Source of the DNA: an uncultured Candidatus Cenarchaeum sp.
GTDB lineage: Archaea > Thermoproteota > Nitrososphaeria > Nitrososphaerales > Nitrosopumilaceae
Assembly: GCA_958295735.1 (NCBI GenBank)
Contig: OY282369.1
Coordinates: 976,161-1,040,160 of the forward strand
Length of the DNA: 64,000 nt
Direction of reading: 5' to 3'
The notes below the pieces were generated by a model, which made no database searches, was not told the origin of the DNA, and saw only the letters and a list, made by a program, of their open reading frames with translations. This document shows, one piece after another, positions 42,014 through 50,437 of the stretch (positions within the stretch are counted from its first letter, which is position 1; each line of letters begins with the position of its first letter). A program made the position numbers and the translations under genes.

Positions 42014-42919
42014 ATGCAATGCCCGGCGGCCGCGCTGGCGCTCCTGCTTGTCCCGCTCGCCCTGGCCCCCGCCGCGCACGCGGAGATCAACGCCCAGTCA
42101 GGGTCCACCGACCAGGGCACCCTGGGCATAGAATTCTCCACCGTCCCCGACGAGATAGGGGTGGGCGAGGAGGCCAAGATCAGGATAGACTTCGTCAACC
42201 CCGTCAGCCAAAAGATCCAGGAGCACATAGACTACAGGCTCACGGTGTCCAGGGACGGCGAGGCGGTGTTCGGCCCCATAGCCCTCACCCACACGTCCAC
42301 CGGCTCGGTCACCATCCCCGTGGAGTTCGCGGGGGGCGGGATGCACGAGGCGGCCATAGAGGTAGAGGGGATCCTGTTCCAGCCCATCCCGGCCGAGACG
42401 GCCTCGTTCAGCGTGGCCGTGGGCGGCGCGGCGGCGGCAGCGGCGGAGGAGGCCGAGCCGGAAGGCGACGGGGGCGGGTGCCTCATAGCGACCGCCGCCT
42501 ACGGCACGGAGCTGGCCCCGCAGGTGCAGCGGCTGAGGGAGGTGAGGGACGGCGTGGTGATGGGGACGCATTCCGGGGCGGCGTTCATGGCCGCGTTCAA
42601 CCAGGCGTACTATGCCTTCTCGCCCGCGATGGCCGACCTCGAGAGGGGGAGCCCGGAGTTCAGGGAGGCGGTGAGGGTCGCGCTCGCGCCCATGCTGGCG
42701 GCGCTGTCCGTGCTCGCCCACGCCGGGATCGACTCGGAGGGGGAGATGATCGCGTACGGGATCGGCGCGATGTTGATGGCCGCGGCGGCCTACGCGCTGC
42801 CGGCGCTTGCGGCCCTGTGGGTGTGCCGGCGCTGGCGCGGTTTGCCGGGGCGGCGGGCTCGGCGCATGCGGCCGGGGGCTGCGCCTTGCGCCGCAGCGCG
42901 GGCTGCCGGAGCACGCTAG
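42014..42919 (+). CDS. CFI-box surface protein of Nitrososphaerota
   Basis: A 301-residue exported protein. Residues 1-23 are a signal peptide ending AAHA. Residues 30-135 form an extracellular beta-sandwich (GIEFSTVPDEIGVGEEAKIRI, HIDYRLTVSRDGEAVFGPIA). A low-complexity linker leads to GGGCLIATAAYGTELAPQVQ (Cys156), the CFI-box, followed by LREVRDGVVMGTHSGAAFMA and FNQAYYAFSPAMADLERGSP, a block conserved across thaumarchaeal surface proteins, and a C-terminal hydrophobic anchor around residues 255-275. Start ATG 42014 follows a TATA-like element. The very Arg-rich final 25 residues may be cytoplasmic. Function in the family is unknown. Confidence 0.8.
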   Translation: MQCPAAALALLLVPLALAPAAHAEINAQSGSTDQGTLGIEFSTVPDEIGVGEEAKIRIDFVNPVSQKIQEHIDYRLTVSRDGEAVFGPIALTHTSTGSVTIPVEFAGGGMHEAAIEVEGILFQPIPAETASFSVAVGGAAAAAAEEAEPEGDGGGCLIATAAYGTELAPQVQRLREVRDGVVMGTHSGAAFMAAFNQAYYAFSPAMADLERGSPEFREAVRVALAPMLAALSVLAHAGIDSEGEMIAYGIGAMLMAAAAYALPALAALWVCRRWRGLPGRRARRMRPGAAPCAAARAAGAR

Positions 42920-42920
42920 G

Positions 42921-42932
42921 TTTTTATTTAAA
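42921..42932 (+). promoter_or_regulatory. TATA box of the cupredoxin-PEFG gene
   Basis: tttttatttaaa, centred about 25 bases before ATG 42951, directly after the CFI-box gene stop. Confidence 0.65.
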
Positions 42933-42950
42933 CTCGGCAGGGTCGGCCCA

Positions 42951-44168
42951 ATGAAAGCATTAGCTATTGCATCATTCTTTGTTCTTTTTGCCGCAGCGGC
43001 CGGAATTGCCGCCCCCAACGCCGCGCACGCGGACCACCCGACGGCGACCGTAAGCATGCCGGAGGGAACCGCCGTGGCGGGTTGCGAGAAGACCAACGAG
43101 TGCTTCATTCCAGCTGACGTCACTGTCGACGTGGGCGGCGAGGTGACGTGGAGCAACGACGACATCGCGGCGCACACGGTCACCGCCGGAAGCCTCGAGG
43201 ACGGGCTCAGTGGCGAGTTCGACAGCAACCTGTTCATGCCGGGCGCCTCGTTCTCGCACACCTTTGAAGAGGCCGGCGAGTATCCGTACTTTTGCGTAGT
43301 GCATCCGTGGATGGCCGGAACCGTGACGGTGGTCGGCAACGGCGGCGGCGAGAGGAGCCACGACGAGATGGAGGTCACGACGATGGGCAAGCCGAGCGCA
43401 ACGGACAAGCTCTCCGACGGGACCGAGGTCAGCGTCACCGTGACCGACCCGGCCGAGGACGAGCGGATGTCCATCACAATAGAGTTCCACGACAGCGAGC
43501 ACGTCAACTACGATCTGGTCGTCACGCAGGACGGCGAAGAAGTCCATTCCGAAGAAGGCGCCCACAAGCACGGCGGGATCGGCGAGCACGAGACGATGCC
43601 CCTGGCGTCCGACGAGGCGGTCGACGTGATGATCACGTTCCAAGGATTCGGCATCGAGGAAAAGACGGGCCCGATAGGCGAAGAGGTGACGTTCACGGAA
43701 GTTGAAGGGATGGAGATGATGATGATGGACGACGAGATGATGATGGACGAGGATGCCAGCGCAACCGGCATGCTCTCCGACAAGACGATGGTCAGCGTTA
43801 CCGCTACCGAGCCTGCCGAGGACGAGCAGATGTCCCTCACGGTAAAGTTCCACGACAAGGAGCACGTCAACTACGATCTGGTCGTCACGCAGGACGGCGA
43901 GGAGGTCTATTCGGCCGAGGGAGCGCACGAGCACGGCGGGATCGGCGAGCACGAGACGATGCCCCTGGCGTCCGACGAGGCGGTCGACGTGATGATCACG
44001 TTCCAAGGATTCGGCATCGAGGAAAAGACGGGCCCGATAGGCGAAGAGGTGACGTTCACCAACGTGGTTCCGGAGTTCGGCGCCGTGGCGGTGGCGATAC
44101 TCGGAGCCGCGATAGTCTCGATAGTGGCGGTTACCGCCAGATCAAGGCTAAGCCTGACGCGCGTGTAA
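42951..44168 (+). CDS. Blue copper (plastocyanin-like) protein with PEFG-CTERM anchor
   Basis: A 405-residue exported protein. After the signal peptide (1-27, AAHADHP) comes a cupredoxin domain (residues 30-128) with all type-1 copper ligands: His75 in IAAHTVT, then Cys115, His118 and Met121 in YFCVVHPWMAG. Two tandem about 115-residue modules follow (residues 155-240 and 255-365), each with KFHDKEHVNYDLVV-type sequence and DVMITFQGFGIEEKTGPIG; Met/Asp-rich MEMMMMDDEMMMDED between them could bind metal. The C-terminus is VVPEFG (from residue 372), a hydrophobic helix and basic tail, the PEFG signal recognised by an archaeosortase. It is likely an extracellular electron carrier. Confidence 0.9.
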   Translation: MKALAIASFFVLFAAAAGIAAPNAAHADHPTATVSMPEGTAVAGCEKTNECFIPADVTVDVGGEVTWSNDDIAAHTVTAGSLEDGLSGEFDSNLFMPGASFSHTFEEAGEYPYFCVVHPWMAGTVTVVGNGGGERSHDEMEVTTMGKPSATDKLSDGTEVSVTVTDPAEDERMSITIEFHDSEHVNYDLVVTQDGEEVHSEEGAHKHGGIGEHETMPLASDEAVDVMITFQGFGIEEKTGPIGEEVTFTEVEGMEMMMMDDEMMMDEDASATGMLSDKTMVSVTATEPAEDEQMSLTVKFHDKEHVNYDLVVTQDGEEVYSAEGAHEHGGIGEHETMPLASDEAVDVMITFQGFGIEEKTGPIGEEVTFTNVVPEFGAVAVAILGAAIVSIVAVTARSRLSLTRV

Positions 44169-44193
44169 GACGCATTTTTGCTTTATTTTTCGG
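44169..44193 (+). terminator. T-rich terminator after the cupredoxin gene
   Basis: gacgcatttttgctttatttttcgg follows the TAA directly, with two T-runs on the plus strand, the usual form of archaeal intrinsic termination. Confidence 0.5.
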
Positions 44194-44277
44194 ATGGCCG
44201 TGTGCCGGCCGGATCCCGCGCCCCGGCCGCCTTCCGGCCTCGCGCCCCGGGGCGGAACCGCGCCCCTGCCGCGCGGG

Positions 44278-44378
44278 GCCGCCGCGCCGCCCGGCGCGGG
44301 CCCCGATCCGGTCTTCGGACCCGCGATCCCGCCGTTGGCCAGGGCCGCCGCGCCGCCCGGCGCGGGCCCCGATCAGGC
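44278..44378. repeat. 34-bp direct repeat pair downstream of the cupredoxin gene
   Basis: gccgccgcgccgcccggcgc followed by gggccccgatc occurs at about 44278-44310 and 44346-44378, 68 bases apart. The pair lies between the convergent 3' ends of the cupredoxin and the 218-residue membrane-protein genes and is non-coding. Confidence 0.7.
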
Positions 44379-44411
44379 CCTTCGCGCCCGCTGCCGGGGC
44401 GCGGCCCCGGC

Positions 44412-45068
44412 CTACCTCTTCCTCAGCATCGCGGCGACCGACAGCACGGCGGCGGCGGCGGCCAGCGACAGCCCCAGCACGGCCGCATCGTACGCGGGGC
44501 CGGCGTCCAAAGATGCGCCCTCCCCCGTCCCGCCCAGCCTGGACTCGAGCGCTCCGATGTCGCGCTGTATGCCCTCGTGCAGGGAGCGGTGCGCCGGCGA
44601 GTCCTCCGCCGCCCCGCGCCCGCCGCCCGCCGCCCTGGGCGGAAAGTCCAGCACGGCGGTCGTCTCCACGTCCTCCACGGGGATCTCCACGTCCACCGCG
44701 GTGTCGCCCAGCGCGCCCACGATCTCCACGGAGTACGAGCCGGCGCGGGTCGGGATCACGCTGGAATAGTAGTGGCCCGGAGCGGGAGCCGAGTTCACGT
44801 CCAGGGCCTTGGAGGCGCCGCCGAACCTGGCCGTGGCGTCCAGCGACTTGAACGCGCCCCTGACGCCCTCCTTGACGCCCTCGGCCTCGCCCGGCAGCGA
44901 GACCTCGAAGACGAACGTGTTGCGCAGGCCCACCACCGGCGGCTCCGTCCCCCACCCCGCCTCGATCTCGTAGGGGCCGACCTCCACCGTCGTGTGCGCG
45001 TGCGCCTGCGCGGCGGGCGCGAGCGCGAGTGCCAGCGCGGCCAGCAGTACGGCGGAGCCGCGGTTCAC
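44412..45068 (-). CDS. Exported membrane-anchored protein, His-rich N-terminus
   Basis: A 218-residue protein with a signal peptide (residues 5-22, ending AAQA) and mature start HAHTTVEVGPYEIEAGWG, a His-rich N-terminus suited to copper. The body is a beta-sandwich (NTFVFEVSLPGEA, GHYYSSVIPTRAGSYSVEIVG, DTAVDVEIPVEDVET). A single C-terminal transmembrane helix (about 192-213) and RKR tail anchor it with the domain outside. GTG 45068 has a TATA-like gttaaaatca 27 bases upstream. It is divergent from the CopC-CopD-Vgb gene, sharing a 90-base promoter region, so both may respond to copper. No named family is assigned. Confidence 0.7.
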   Translation of the reverse strand: MNRGSAVLLAALALALAPAAQAHAHTTVEVGPYEIEAGWGTEPPVVGLRNTFVFEVSLPGEAEGVKEGVRGAFKSLDATARFGGASKALDVNSAPAPGHYYSSVIPTRAGSYSVEIVGALGDTAVDVEIPVEDVETTAVLDFPPRAAGGGRGAAEDSPAHRSLHEGIQRDIGALESRLGGTGEGASLDAGPAYDAAVLGLSLAAAAAVLSVAAMLRKR

Positions 45069-45090
45069 GCGGCGCGGCCGGCCGGTTGTG

Positions 45091-45139
45091 ATTTTAACAT
45101 TGCGTAGGCGCCGCGCATTCCCGTGGACTGTTTAAATTA
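45091..45139. promoter_or_regulatory. Divergent promoter region of the copper-type genes
   Basis: attttaacat (45091-45100, read on minus as TATA, 27 bases from GTG 45068) and gtttaaatta (45130-45139, 25 bases from GTG 45160) lie back to back. The roughly 30 bases between them are the obvious place for a shared regulator. Confidence 0.6.
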
Positions 45140-45159
45140 CAACCGGCGGCACGCGCCGC

Positions 45160-48009
45160 GTGGCGGGCCGCATTGCGGGAAGGTGGGGCGCGGCCGCAGT
45201 GGCCGCCGTCCTGGTCGCGGCCGCGGCGCCCGGCGCGCAGGCGCACCCGTTCGCCGAGGAGACCGTCCCGGAGAGGTTCTCCAGCGCCCCCCGCGGCACG
45301 TCCGAGGTCGTGGTGTATTATTCCGAGGGGATCGAGATCGGGTTCAGCGAGCTCAGGGTGCTCGACAGTTCCGGGGAGAGGGTCGACGGCGGCGGCACGG
45401 CGTACCACGAGGGGGACCATTCCCTGGTGGTGACCACCCCGCCCCTGCCCGACGGCGTGTACACGGTGACCAGCAGGGTGCTCTCTAAAGTGGACGGGCA
45501 CCTGGTCGACTACGCGTTCGTGTTCGCGGTCGGGAGTGCGGCCATAAGCCCGGAGGATGCCGGGGCGGGGAAGCTGGAGTTCGGGGACATCGTGTTCCTG
45601 CCGGAGGCCGGAGCCCGCATGCCCGGGCTGGCCGGCCAGGCCATAGTGCTGGGCTCGGCGATCGCCATGCTGTTCGTGTGGGGCGCCCGGAGGGCCGGCC
45701 CCGACGGGGATTCGGCGGCGCGGCTGCACGGCAGGTTCGTCTCGCTGGTGGGGGTCGGCCTGGTGGCGGTGCTGGCGTCCAACCTGCTCATGCTGGCGGC
45801 CCAGTCGCTGCGGCTGGGCGCCCCCGCCTTCGACGCGCTGCAGACCACCTTCGGGGCCACGTGGATGGCCAGGATGGCCATCACGGCGGCCCTGCTCGGC
45901 GCGTGGTTCGTCGCGGAGAGGGCCAAGCGGCCCTCGCGGAGGACGTACGCGCCCACGCTGGCGCTCGGCCTCGCGCTGATCGCCACCACCACGATGATGG
46001 GCCACGGGACGGCCGCGGGGGAGCCGGCGGCGGCCGCGCTGGACTACCTGCACGGGCTGGCCGCGGCCGCCTGGATAGGCGGCATCGCGTTCCTCGCCTT
46101 CGCCCTGCTGCCGGCGCTGCGGGCGTCGGGGCAGCCCGGCGAGCGCGCCGCGCTGGCCGCCCTGCCGAGGTTCTCGGTGGCGGCGGCCGCGTCGATAGGC
46201 GCGGCCGTGGCCGCGGGCCCCCTCCTGATGTGGATGCTGGAGGGCGACGTGGGAGCCATAGCGGGATCCACGTACGGGAAACTGCTGGCCGCCAAGATCG
46301 CCCTGGCCGCGGCCATGGTGGGGGTGGGGCTGCGCCACCAGCTGGTGATACAGAGGGCGGCCGAGAGGATCGCCGCCGCGGGCGGGAGGGTGGAGGTGAC
46401 GCGGCGGCTCGGGCGGGCGCTGCGCGCCGAGTTCGTGCTCGGGATGGCCCTGCTGGGGGCGGTGGCGCTGCTGGCCAACGGCACGCTCCCGGAGGGCGAG
46501 CTGGGGGCCGCCGCGGCCGAGGCCGCGCCGGCGGCGGGCCTCCGGGCCGCGGAGTTCTCCGAAGCGGCCAGGTTCGACGTGGAAGTGCTCCCGTTCTCGA
46601 CGGGAACCAACACCATACGGGTTGCCGCCGCCGGGCTCGACGGCGGGCCGATCCCCGATCTGGAGGGGGTGGGGGCGAAGATCTCCAGCCCGGGCCGCGG
46701 CGTCTCCCCCATAGAAGTGCCCATGCGCGCGGAGCCCGCCGGGGACGGGCCCGCATCGTTCGCGGGCGAGGCCGCGTTCGGGTTCCCGGGGGAGTGGCTG
46801 CTGGAGGTGGAGGCGCGCAGGTCGGCCGCCCCCAACGAGGGGGTCGCCGTGGGCCTGCTGGTCAAGCCCAGGCTGTCCGAGATGGGCGTGGAGATCATAG
46901 AGTACGATCTTCCCGAGCCCGGTGCCCCGCTGTACCCCCTGTCTGACGGGAGGGGAAGCATATGGATCAGCGACGCGTCGGCGCCGCGCGTGTGGCGGTT
47001 CTCCATCGCCGACGGCACGTTCGAAAAGCACGAGTTCGACGGGCAGGCCAGCATCTCGCTGGCCGTCGACAACGACGGCAAGGTCTGGTTCACGGACATA
47101 CCCGAGGGGAGGATCGGCTACGTGGACCCGCGGTCCGGCGGCACGGGAACAGTGGAGTTCCCGGCCATAACGCCGGCGACCGCCAGGAACTACCCCATCA
47201 CCCTGGACGTGGACGCCGGCAACGGGGTGTGGGCCGCCGTCTCCAACAAGAACGTCCTGGTCAGGTACGACCAGGAGACGGGCGGGTTCGACGTGCACGA
47301 TCTCCCCACCAAGGACTCGGGGCCGTTCGCGGTCGCGGTCGACGGGCGGGGGGACGTCTGGTTCTCGCAGCAGTCGGCAGGGCAGATCGGCCGCCTGGAT
47401 CCGGCCTCGGGCAACATAACCGAGATCGCCCCCGCCGAGCCGCTGGCCGCCCCCGAGACCGTCACGTTCGGCCGCGGCGGGGGAATGTGGATAGCCGAGC
47501 ACGAGGAGGGCGGCGGGATCGCCAGGTACGATCCGTACCTGGGGGAGTTCGAGAGGGTCGCCTCGCCGGATCCGGCCGCGTTCCCCAACAGCGCGTCGAC
47601 GGACGGGCTCGGCAACGTCTGGTTCGCGCTGCACACTGTGGACAAGATCGCCGCGCACGACCCCCACAGGGGCGAGACGATCGCGGTGCCGATACCCACC
47701 GCCGGGTCGTGGGTGCAGTTCACCACAGTAGACGAGGACGGCAACGTGTGGTTCGCGGAGCAGAAGCCGAACAAGTTGGCGATGGTGAAGACCACCGCGC
47801 CGCCCGGCGCGGCGGGGGCCCCGCCCCCCGGGGGCCCGGAAGAAGAGCGGGGGCCGAGGTACGCGGAGATCGCCGCGCCGCTGATGGCGGCGGCGATCGT
47901 GGCCTCCGCGCTGTTCCTGGTAAAAGGGGTGTCCGACTGCAGGAGGATAGACGGGATCGTGGCCGGCGGGAAGGGCGGCCGGCCCGCGCCCCCGGCTCCG
48001 CGGCGCTAG
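45160..48009 (+). CDS. CopC-CopD-Vgb (beta-propeller) fusion protein
   Basis: A 949-residue three-part protein. After a signal peptide (1-28) the mature chain would begin HPFAEETVPERF, placing an N-terminal His as in CopC copper sites; VDGHLVDYAFVFAVG near residue 110 completes the CopC fold. Residues about 140-460 contain roughly eight hydrophobic segments (AGQAIVLGSAIAMLFVWGA, FVSLVGVGLVAVLASNLLML and so on) matching CopD/YcnJ copper importers. Residues 570-880 form a virginiamycin-B-lyase-like propeller with repeats of the kind GSIWISD, GKVWFTD, GDVWFSQ, GGMWIAE and GNVWFA. A last transmembrane helix (about 905-930) leads to a cytosolic tail. It starts at leaderless GTG 45160. A membrane copper uptake or sensing role is likely. 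Confidence 0.85.
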   Translation: MAGRIAGRWGAAAVAAVLVAAAAPGAQAHPFAEETVPERFSSAPRGTSEVVVYYSEGIEIGFSELRVLDSSGERVDGGGTAYHEGDHSLVVTTPPLPDGVYTVTSRVLSKVDGHLVDYAFVFAVGSAAISPEDAGAGKLEFGDIVFLPEAGARMPGLAGQAIVLGSAIAMLFVWGARRAGPDGDSAARLHGRFVSLVGVGLVAVLASNLLMLAAQSLRLGAPAFDALQTTFGATWMARMAITAALLGAWFVAERAKRPSRRTYAPTLALGLALIATTTMMGHGTAAGEPAAAALDYLHGLAAAAWIGGIAFLAFALLPALRASGQPGERAALAALPRFSVAAAASIGAAVAAGPLLMWMLEGDVGAIAGSTYGKLLAAKIALAAAMVGVGLRHQLVIQRAAERIAAAGGRVEVTRRLGRALRAEFVLGMALLGAVALLANGTLPEGELGAAAAEAAPAAGLRAAEFSEAARFDVEVLPFSTGTNTIRVAAAGLDGGPIPDLEGVGAKISSPGRGVSPIEVPMRAEPAGDGPASFAGEAAFGFPGEWLLEVEARRSAAPNEGVAVGLLVKPRLSEMGVEIIEYDLPEPGAPLYPLSDGRGSIWISDASAPRVWRFSIADGTFEKHEFDGQASISLAVDNDGKVWFTDIPEGRIGYVDPRSGGTGTVEFPAITPATARNYPITLDVDAGNGVWAAVSNKNVLVRYDQETGGFDVHDLPTKDSGPFAVAVDGRGDVWFSQQSAGQIGRLDPASGNITEIAPAEPLAAPETVTFGRGGGMWIAEHEEGGGIARYDPYLGEFERVASPDPAAFPNSASTDGLGNVWFALHTVDKIAAHDPHRGETIAVPIPTAGSWVQFTTVDEDGNVWFAEQKPNKLAMVKTTAPPGAAGAPPPGGPEEERGPRYAEIAAPLMAAAIVASALFLVKGVSDCRRIDGIVAGGKGGRPAPPAPRR

Positions 48010-48077
48010 TCCTTGCAGGGGCCGGTCACGCCCCGGCCTCCTCCAGGCGGCCGGCCCGCGCCCCCGGCCCCGCGGCG
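48010..48077. repeat. Duplicated gene-end sequence between convergent genes
   Basis: cggccggcccgcgcccccgg plus ctccgcggcgctag at the end of the fusion gene (47979-48009) recurs as ggccggcccgcgcccccggccccgcggcgctag at 48050-48080, running into the stop of the convergent PEFG gene. It is another case here of a gene 3' end copied next to itself. Confidence 0.7.
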
Positions 48078-49466
48078 CTAGCCCGTTATCCTTCCGCCCG
48101 AGGGCGCCCGCCGCCCCGCCACGGCCGCGGCGGCGACGGCGGCCGCCAGCACGGCGGCGGCCGCGGCCCCGAACTCGGGCACCACCACCAGGCCGAACTC
48201 GGCCGCTGCCCCCGTGCCCCGTATGTCCTCGAGCCGCACCGCGGCCGGCCCCTCCTGCCCCTCGCCGAAGGTGTACCTCTCGAACGACCCGCCCACCGTG
48301 GCCTCGCCGCGCGCGCGGTGCACCTCCTGGCCGCCCTGCAGTATGACGAACTCGTACGACGAGCGCCGGAGGGGCTCCCCCGTGCGCCCGTCGCGTATGG
48401 TGAACACGAACGTGGTCTCCTCGCCCGGCTCCACCTCGGGGGGCTCCCAGGTGAGATCCACCGAGAACTCCTCGCCGGCGGTGTACGCGGTGAGCGGGAA
48501 CTGCGACTCGTCGCTGGCCGACAGCTCGAAGAGCATGCCGTCGGGCGGCTGCTGCCCCGCATCCCGCCCCGCCATCTGGGTGCCCAGGTGGCGCAGGTGG
48601 TCGTTGAGCAGCACGAAGTGCACCGTGCGCTTGTCCTCGTAGGTATAGTCGTCCATTATCACCGAGGAGCGGAACAGGCCCACCCCGTTGACGGAGCCCT
48701 CGTAGCTCGGGCTGACGTACTCCGCAAAGTCCTTCGGGAACTGCACCTCCACGTGCACCACGGGGACGTGCGAGACCGCATCGGCGGACCAGTCGAACGG
48801 CATCCGGAACTCCACCGTCCCGGCCTCCGGGTCGTACGACAGGCCGTCGATCGCGTCAAAGTACGACCTCGTGTGGAACGGGGCGCCGCCGGCCGGCCAC
48901 TCGGCCGCCTCCACGATGCTCAGGTCCGCCCTGCCCGCCGGCTGCCGCTCCCCCTCCCCCGCCCGGAACGCGGGCGACGACGACGAGGCGAGCTCCACGT
49001 GTACGGTGTGCAGGCCGGGCGTCCCCAGGGCGGAGCCGGACACGCGCACGGGGTCCCCGCCGCCCTGCCAGGCGCCCCCTTCCCGGGCGCCGTCGATCGC
49101 GAGCGGGGCGCCGGGATCCGCCCCGTCCAGGACTATCTCCAGGGTCCCGCGCGGGGCGGCGAACTCGTCGCTGAACACGTGGCGGCCGCCGTGCGACATG
49201 CCGACCAGCAGCACGACATCCCTGGCCGCCTCGCGCGTCTCGCCGTCCACCACGGTTATGGTCGCCTTGGCCGGGCCGGGCCCCGGGTCCTGCGGGATCT
49301 CCACGGACACGGTGACGGGGGCGCCGCCGGCGTCCAGGGCGATCTCCTCCACGTCCAGGCCGTGCCCGTGGGCGGGGCCCGCTCCCGCCGCCGCCGCCGC
49401 GCACGCGGCGATCGACAGGGCCGCCGCGAGGCGCGCGGCCCCGGCCGGGCCGGCGGGCGTGGTCAG
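48078..49466 (-). CDS. Secreted PEFG-CTERM protein, probable CTG start
   Basis: A 462-residue exported protein sharing the PFDWS module with the protein at 23268-24959 (MPFDWSADAVSHVPVVHVEV, residues about 220-300). A hydrophobic signal sequence (about residues 10-30) precedes HGHGLDVEEI, and the C-terminus is VVPEFG (residue 430), a hydrophobic Ala-rich helix and GRR tail, the PEFG sorting signal. No ATG, GTG or TTG exists between the last upstream stop and the signal peptide in this frame that fits; the only sensible position is CTG 49466 in CTGA, overlapping the pyrB stop. A sequence error or truncated signal peptide is the alternative. Probably coupled to pyrB. Confidence 0.7.
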   Translation of the reverse strand: MTTPAGPAGAARLAAALSIAACAAAAAGAGPAHGHGLDVEEIALDAGGAPVTVSVEIPQDPGPGPAKATITVVDGETREAARDVVLLVGMSHGGRHVFSDEFAAPRGTLEIVLDGADPGAPLAIDGAREGGAWQGGGDPVRVSGSALGTPGLHTVHVELASSSSPAFRAGEGERQPAGRADLSIVEAAEWPAGGAPFHTRSYFDAIDGLSYDPEAGTVEFRMPFDWSADAVSHVPVVHVEVQFPKDFAEYVSPSYEGSVNGVGLFRSSVIMDDYTYEDKRTVHFVLLNDHLRHLGTQMAGRDAGQQPPDGMLFELSASDESQFPLTAYTAGEEFSVDLTWEPPEVEPGEETTFVFTIRDGRTGEPLRRSSYEFVILQGGQEVHRARGEATVGGSFERYTFGEGQEGPAAVRLEDIRGTGAAAEFGLVVVPEFGAAAAAVLAAAVAAAAVAGRRAPSGGRITG

Positions 49467-50398
49467 ACCCCCTCCTCGCGGAGGATCAGCGCGAGCAGGG
49501 CCGCCCTGACGTGCATGCCGTACTCGGCCTGCCGGAAGTACCTGGCCTGCTCCGTCCCGTCCAGCTCGGGGGATATCTCGTCCAGGCGGGGGAGCGGGTG
49601 CAGTATTATGGCGCCCTTTTTCATCCTGCGCAGCACGTCCAGCCCCACCACGTAGCTCCCCTTCACGCGGATGTACTCCTCCTCGTCGGGGAACCTCTCC
49701 TTTTGTATGCGGGTGACGTACAGGACGTCCAGCTCGCCCACGCGGTCGTCCATCTGCTCCGACTCGGTAAAGTCCAGCCGCTTCCTGATGTCGTACACGG
49801 AGTCGGATCTTATCCGCAGGGACTCCGGCGAGGCCAGGTGCACCTTCACGTCGTAGTTCCCGAGCGCCCGCAGCAGCGAGTAGACGGTGCGGCCGTACTT
49901 TAGGTCGCCTATTATGCCCACCGTCAGCCCGTCGATCCGGCCCTTTTCCCGCCTCATCGTGAACAGGTCCTGCACGGCCTGCGTGGGATGCTCCTCGGTG
50001 CCGCTGCCGCCGTTGATGACCGGCTTGCCGGAGACCTCGGCGGCGAACCGGCTGGAGCCGTCCAGCGGGTGCCGCAGCACCAGCGCGTCCGCGTATATGG
50101 ACAGCGTCCTCACCGTGTCGGCCAGGCTCTCGCCCTTGCTGGCGGACGACGAGGCCACGTCGGATATGCCCAGCGATGAGCCCCCCAGCGAGGCCATGGC
50201 CGCCTGGAAGCTCAGGCGCGTCCTGGTGCTCGGCTCGTAGAACAGGTACCCCAGCGTCCGCCCCCTGGCCACCTCCCGCCGCTCGGCCGCGGGCATGGCC
50301 ATCACGCGCTCGGCCGCGCCGAAGACGTCCTCCAGGCCGCGCCTGTCCAGGTCCCGCACGGATATGACGTCGCGCCCGAAGAACGAGTTTGCCGCCAT
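49463..50398 (-). CDS. pyrB: Aspartate carbamoyltransferase catalytic subunit
   Basis: A 311-residue ATCase catalytic chain. The carbamoyl-phosphate site is FYEPSTRTRLSF (residues 53-64); the 80s-loop ASSSASKGESLADT supplies Ser and Lys; HPTQAVQDLFTM, VKVHLASPESLR and ILHPLPRLDEI complete the active site and aspartate-binding domain. It catalyses the committed step of pyrimidine synthesis. Length is standard. It starts at ATG 50398, divergent from pyrI, with a TATA-like gtatatccgc about 24 bases upstream. Its stop overlaps the start of a secreted PEFG protein, an unusual partner. Confidence 0.96.
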   Translation of the reverse strand: MAANSFFGRDVISVRDLDRRGLEDVFGAAERVMAMPAAERREVARGRTLGYLFYEPSTRTRLSFQAAMASLGGSSLGISDVASSSASKGESLADTVRTLSIYADALVLRHPLDGSSRFAAEVSGKPVINGGSGTEEHPTQAVQDLFTMRREKGRIDGLTVGIIGDLKYGRTVYSLLRALGNYDVKVHLASPESLRIRSDSVYDIRKRLDFTESEQMDDRVGELDVLYVTRIQKERFPDEEEYIRVKGSYVVGLDVLRRMKKGAIILHPLPRLDEISPELDGTEQARYFRQAEYGMHVRAALLALILREEGV

Positions 50399-50404
50399 CC
50401 GGCA

Positions 50405-50426
50405 ACGGTATATACTGCGGATATAC
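50405..50426. promoter_or_regulatory. Overlapping divergent TATA boxes of pyrB and pyrI
   Basis: acggtatatactgcggatatac holds two TATA motifs 11 bases apart. tatata at 50409 is 26 bases before ATG 50438 (pyrI), and tatatc on the minus strand near 50422 is about 24 bases before ATG 50398 (pyrB). Each start region overlaps the opposite box, so the promoters probably interfere. Confidence 0.65.
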
Positions 50427-50437
50427 AAGTGTCGCGC

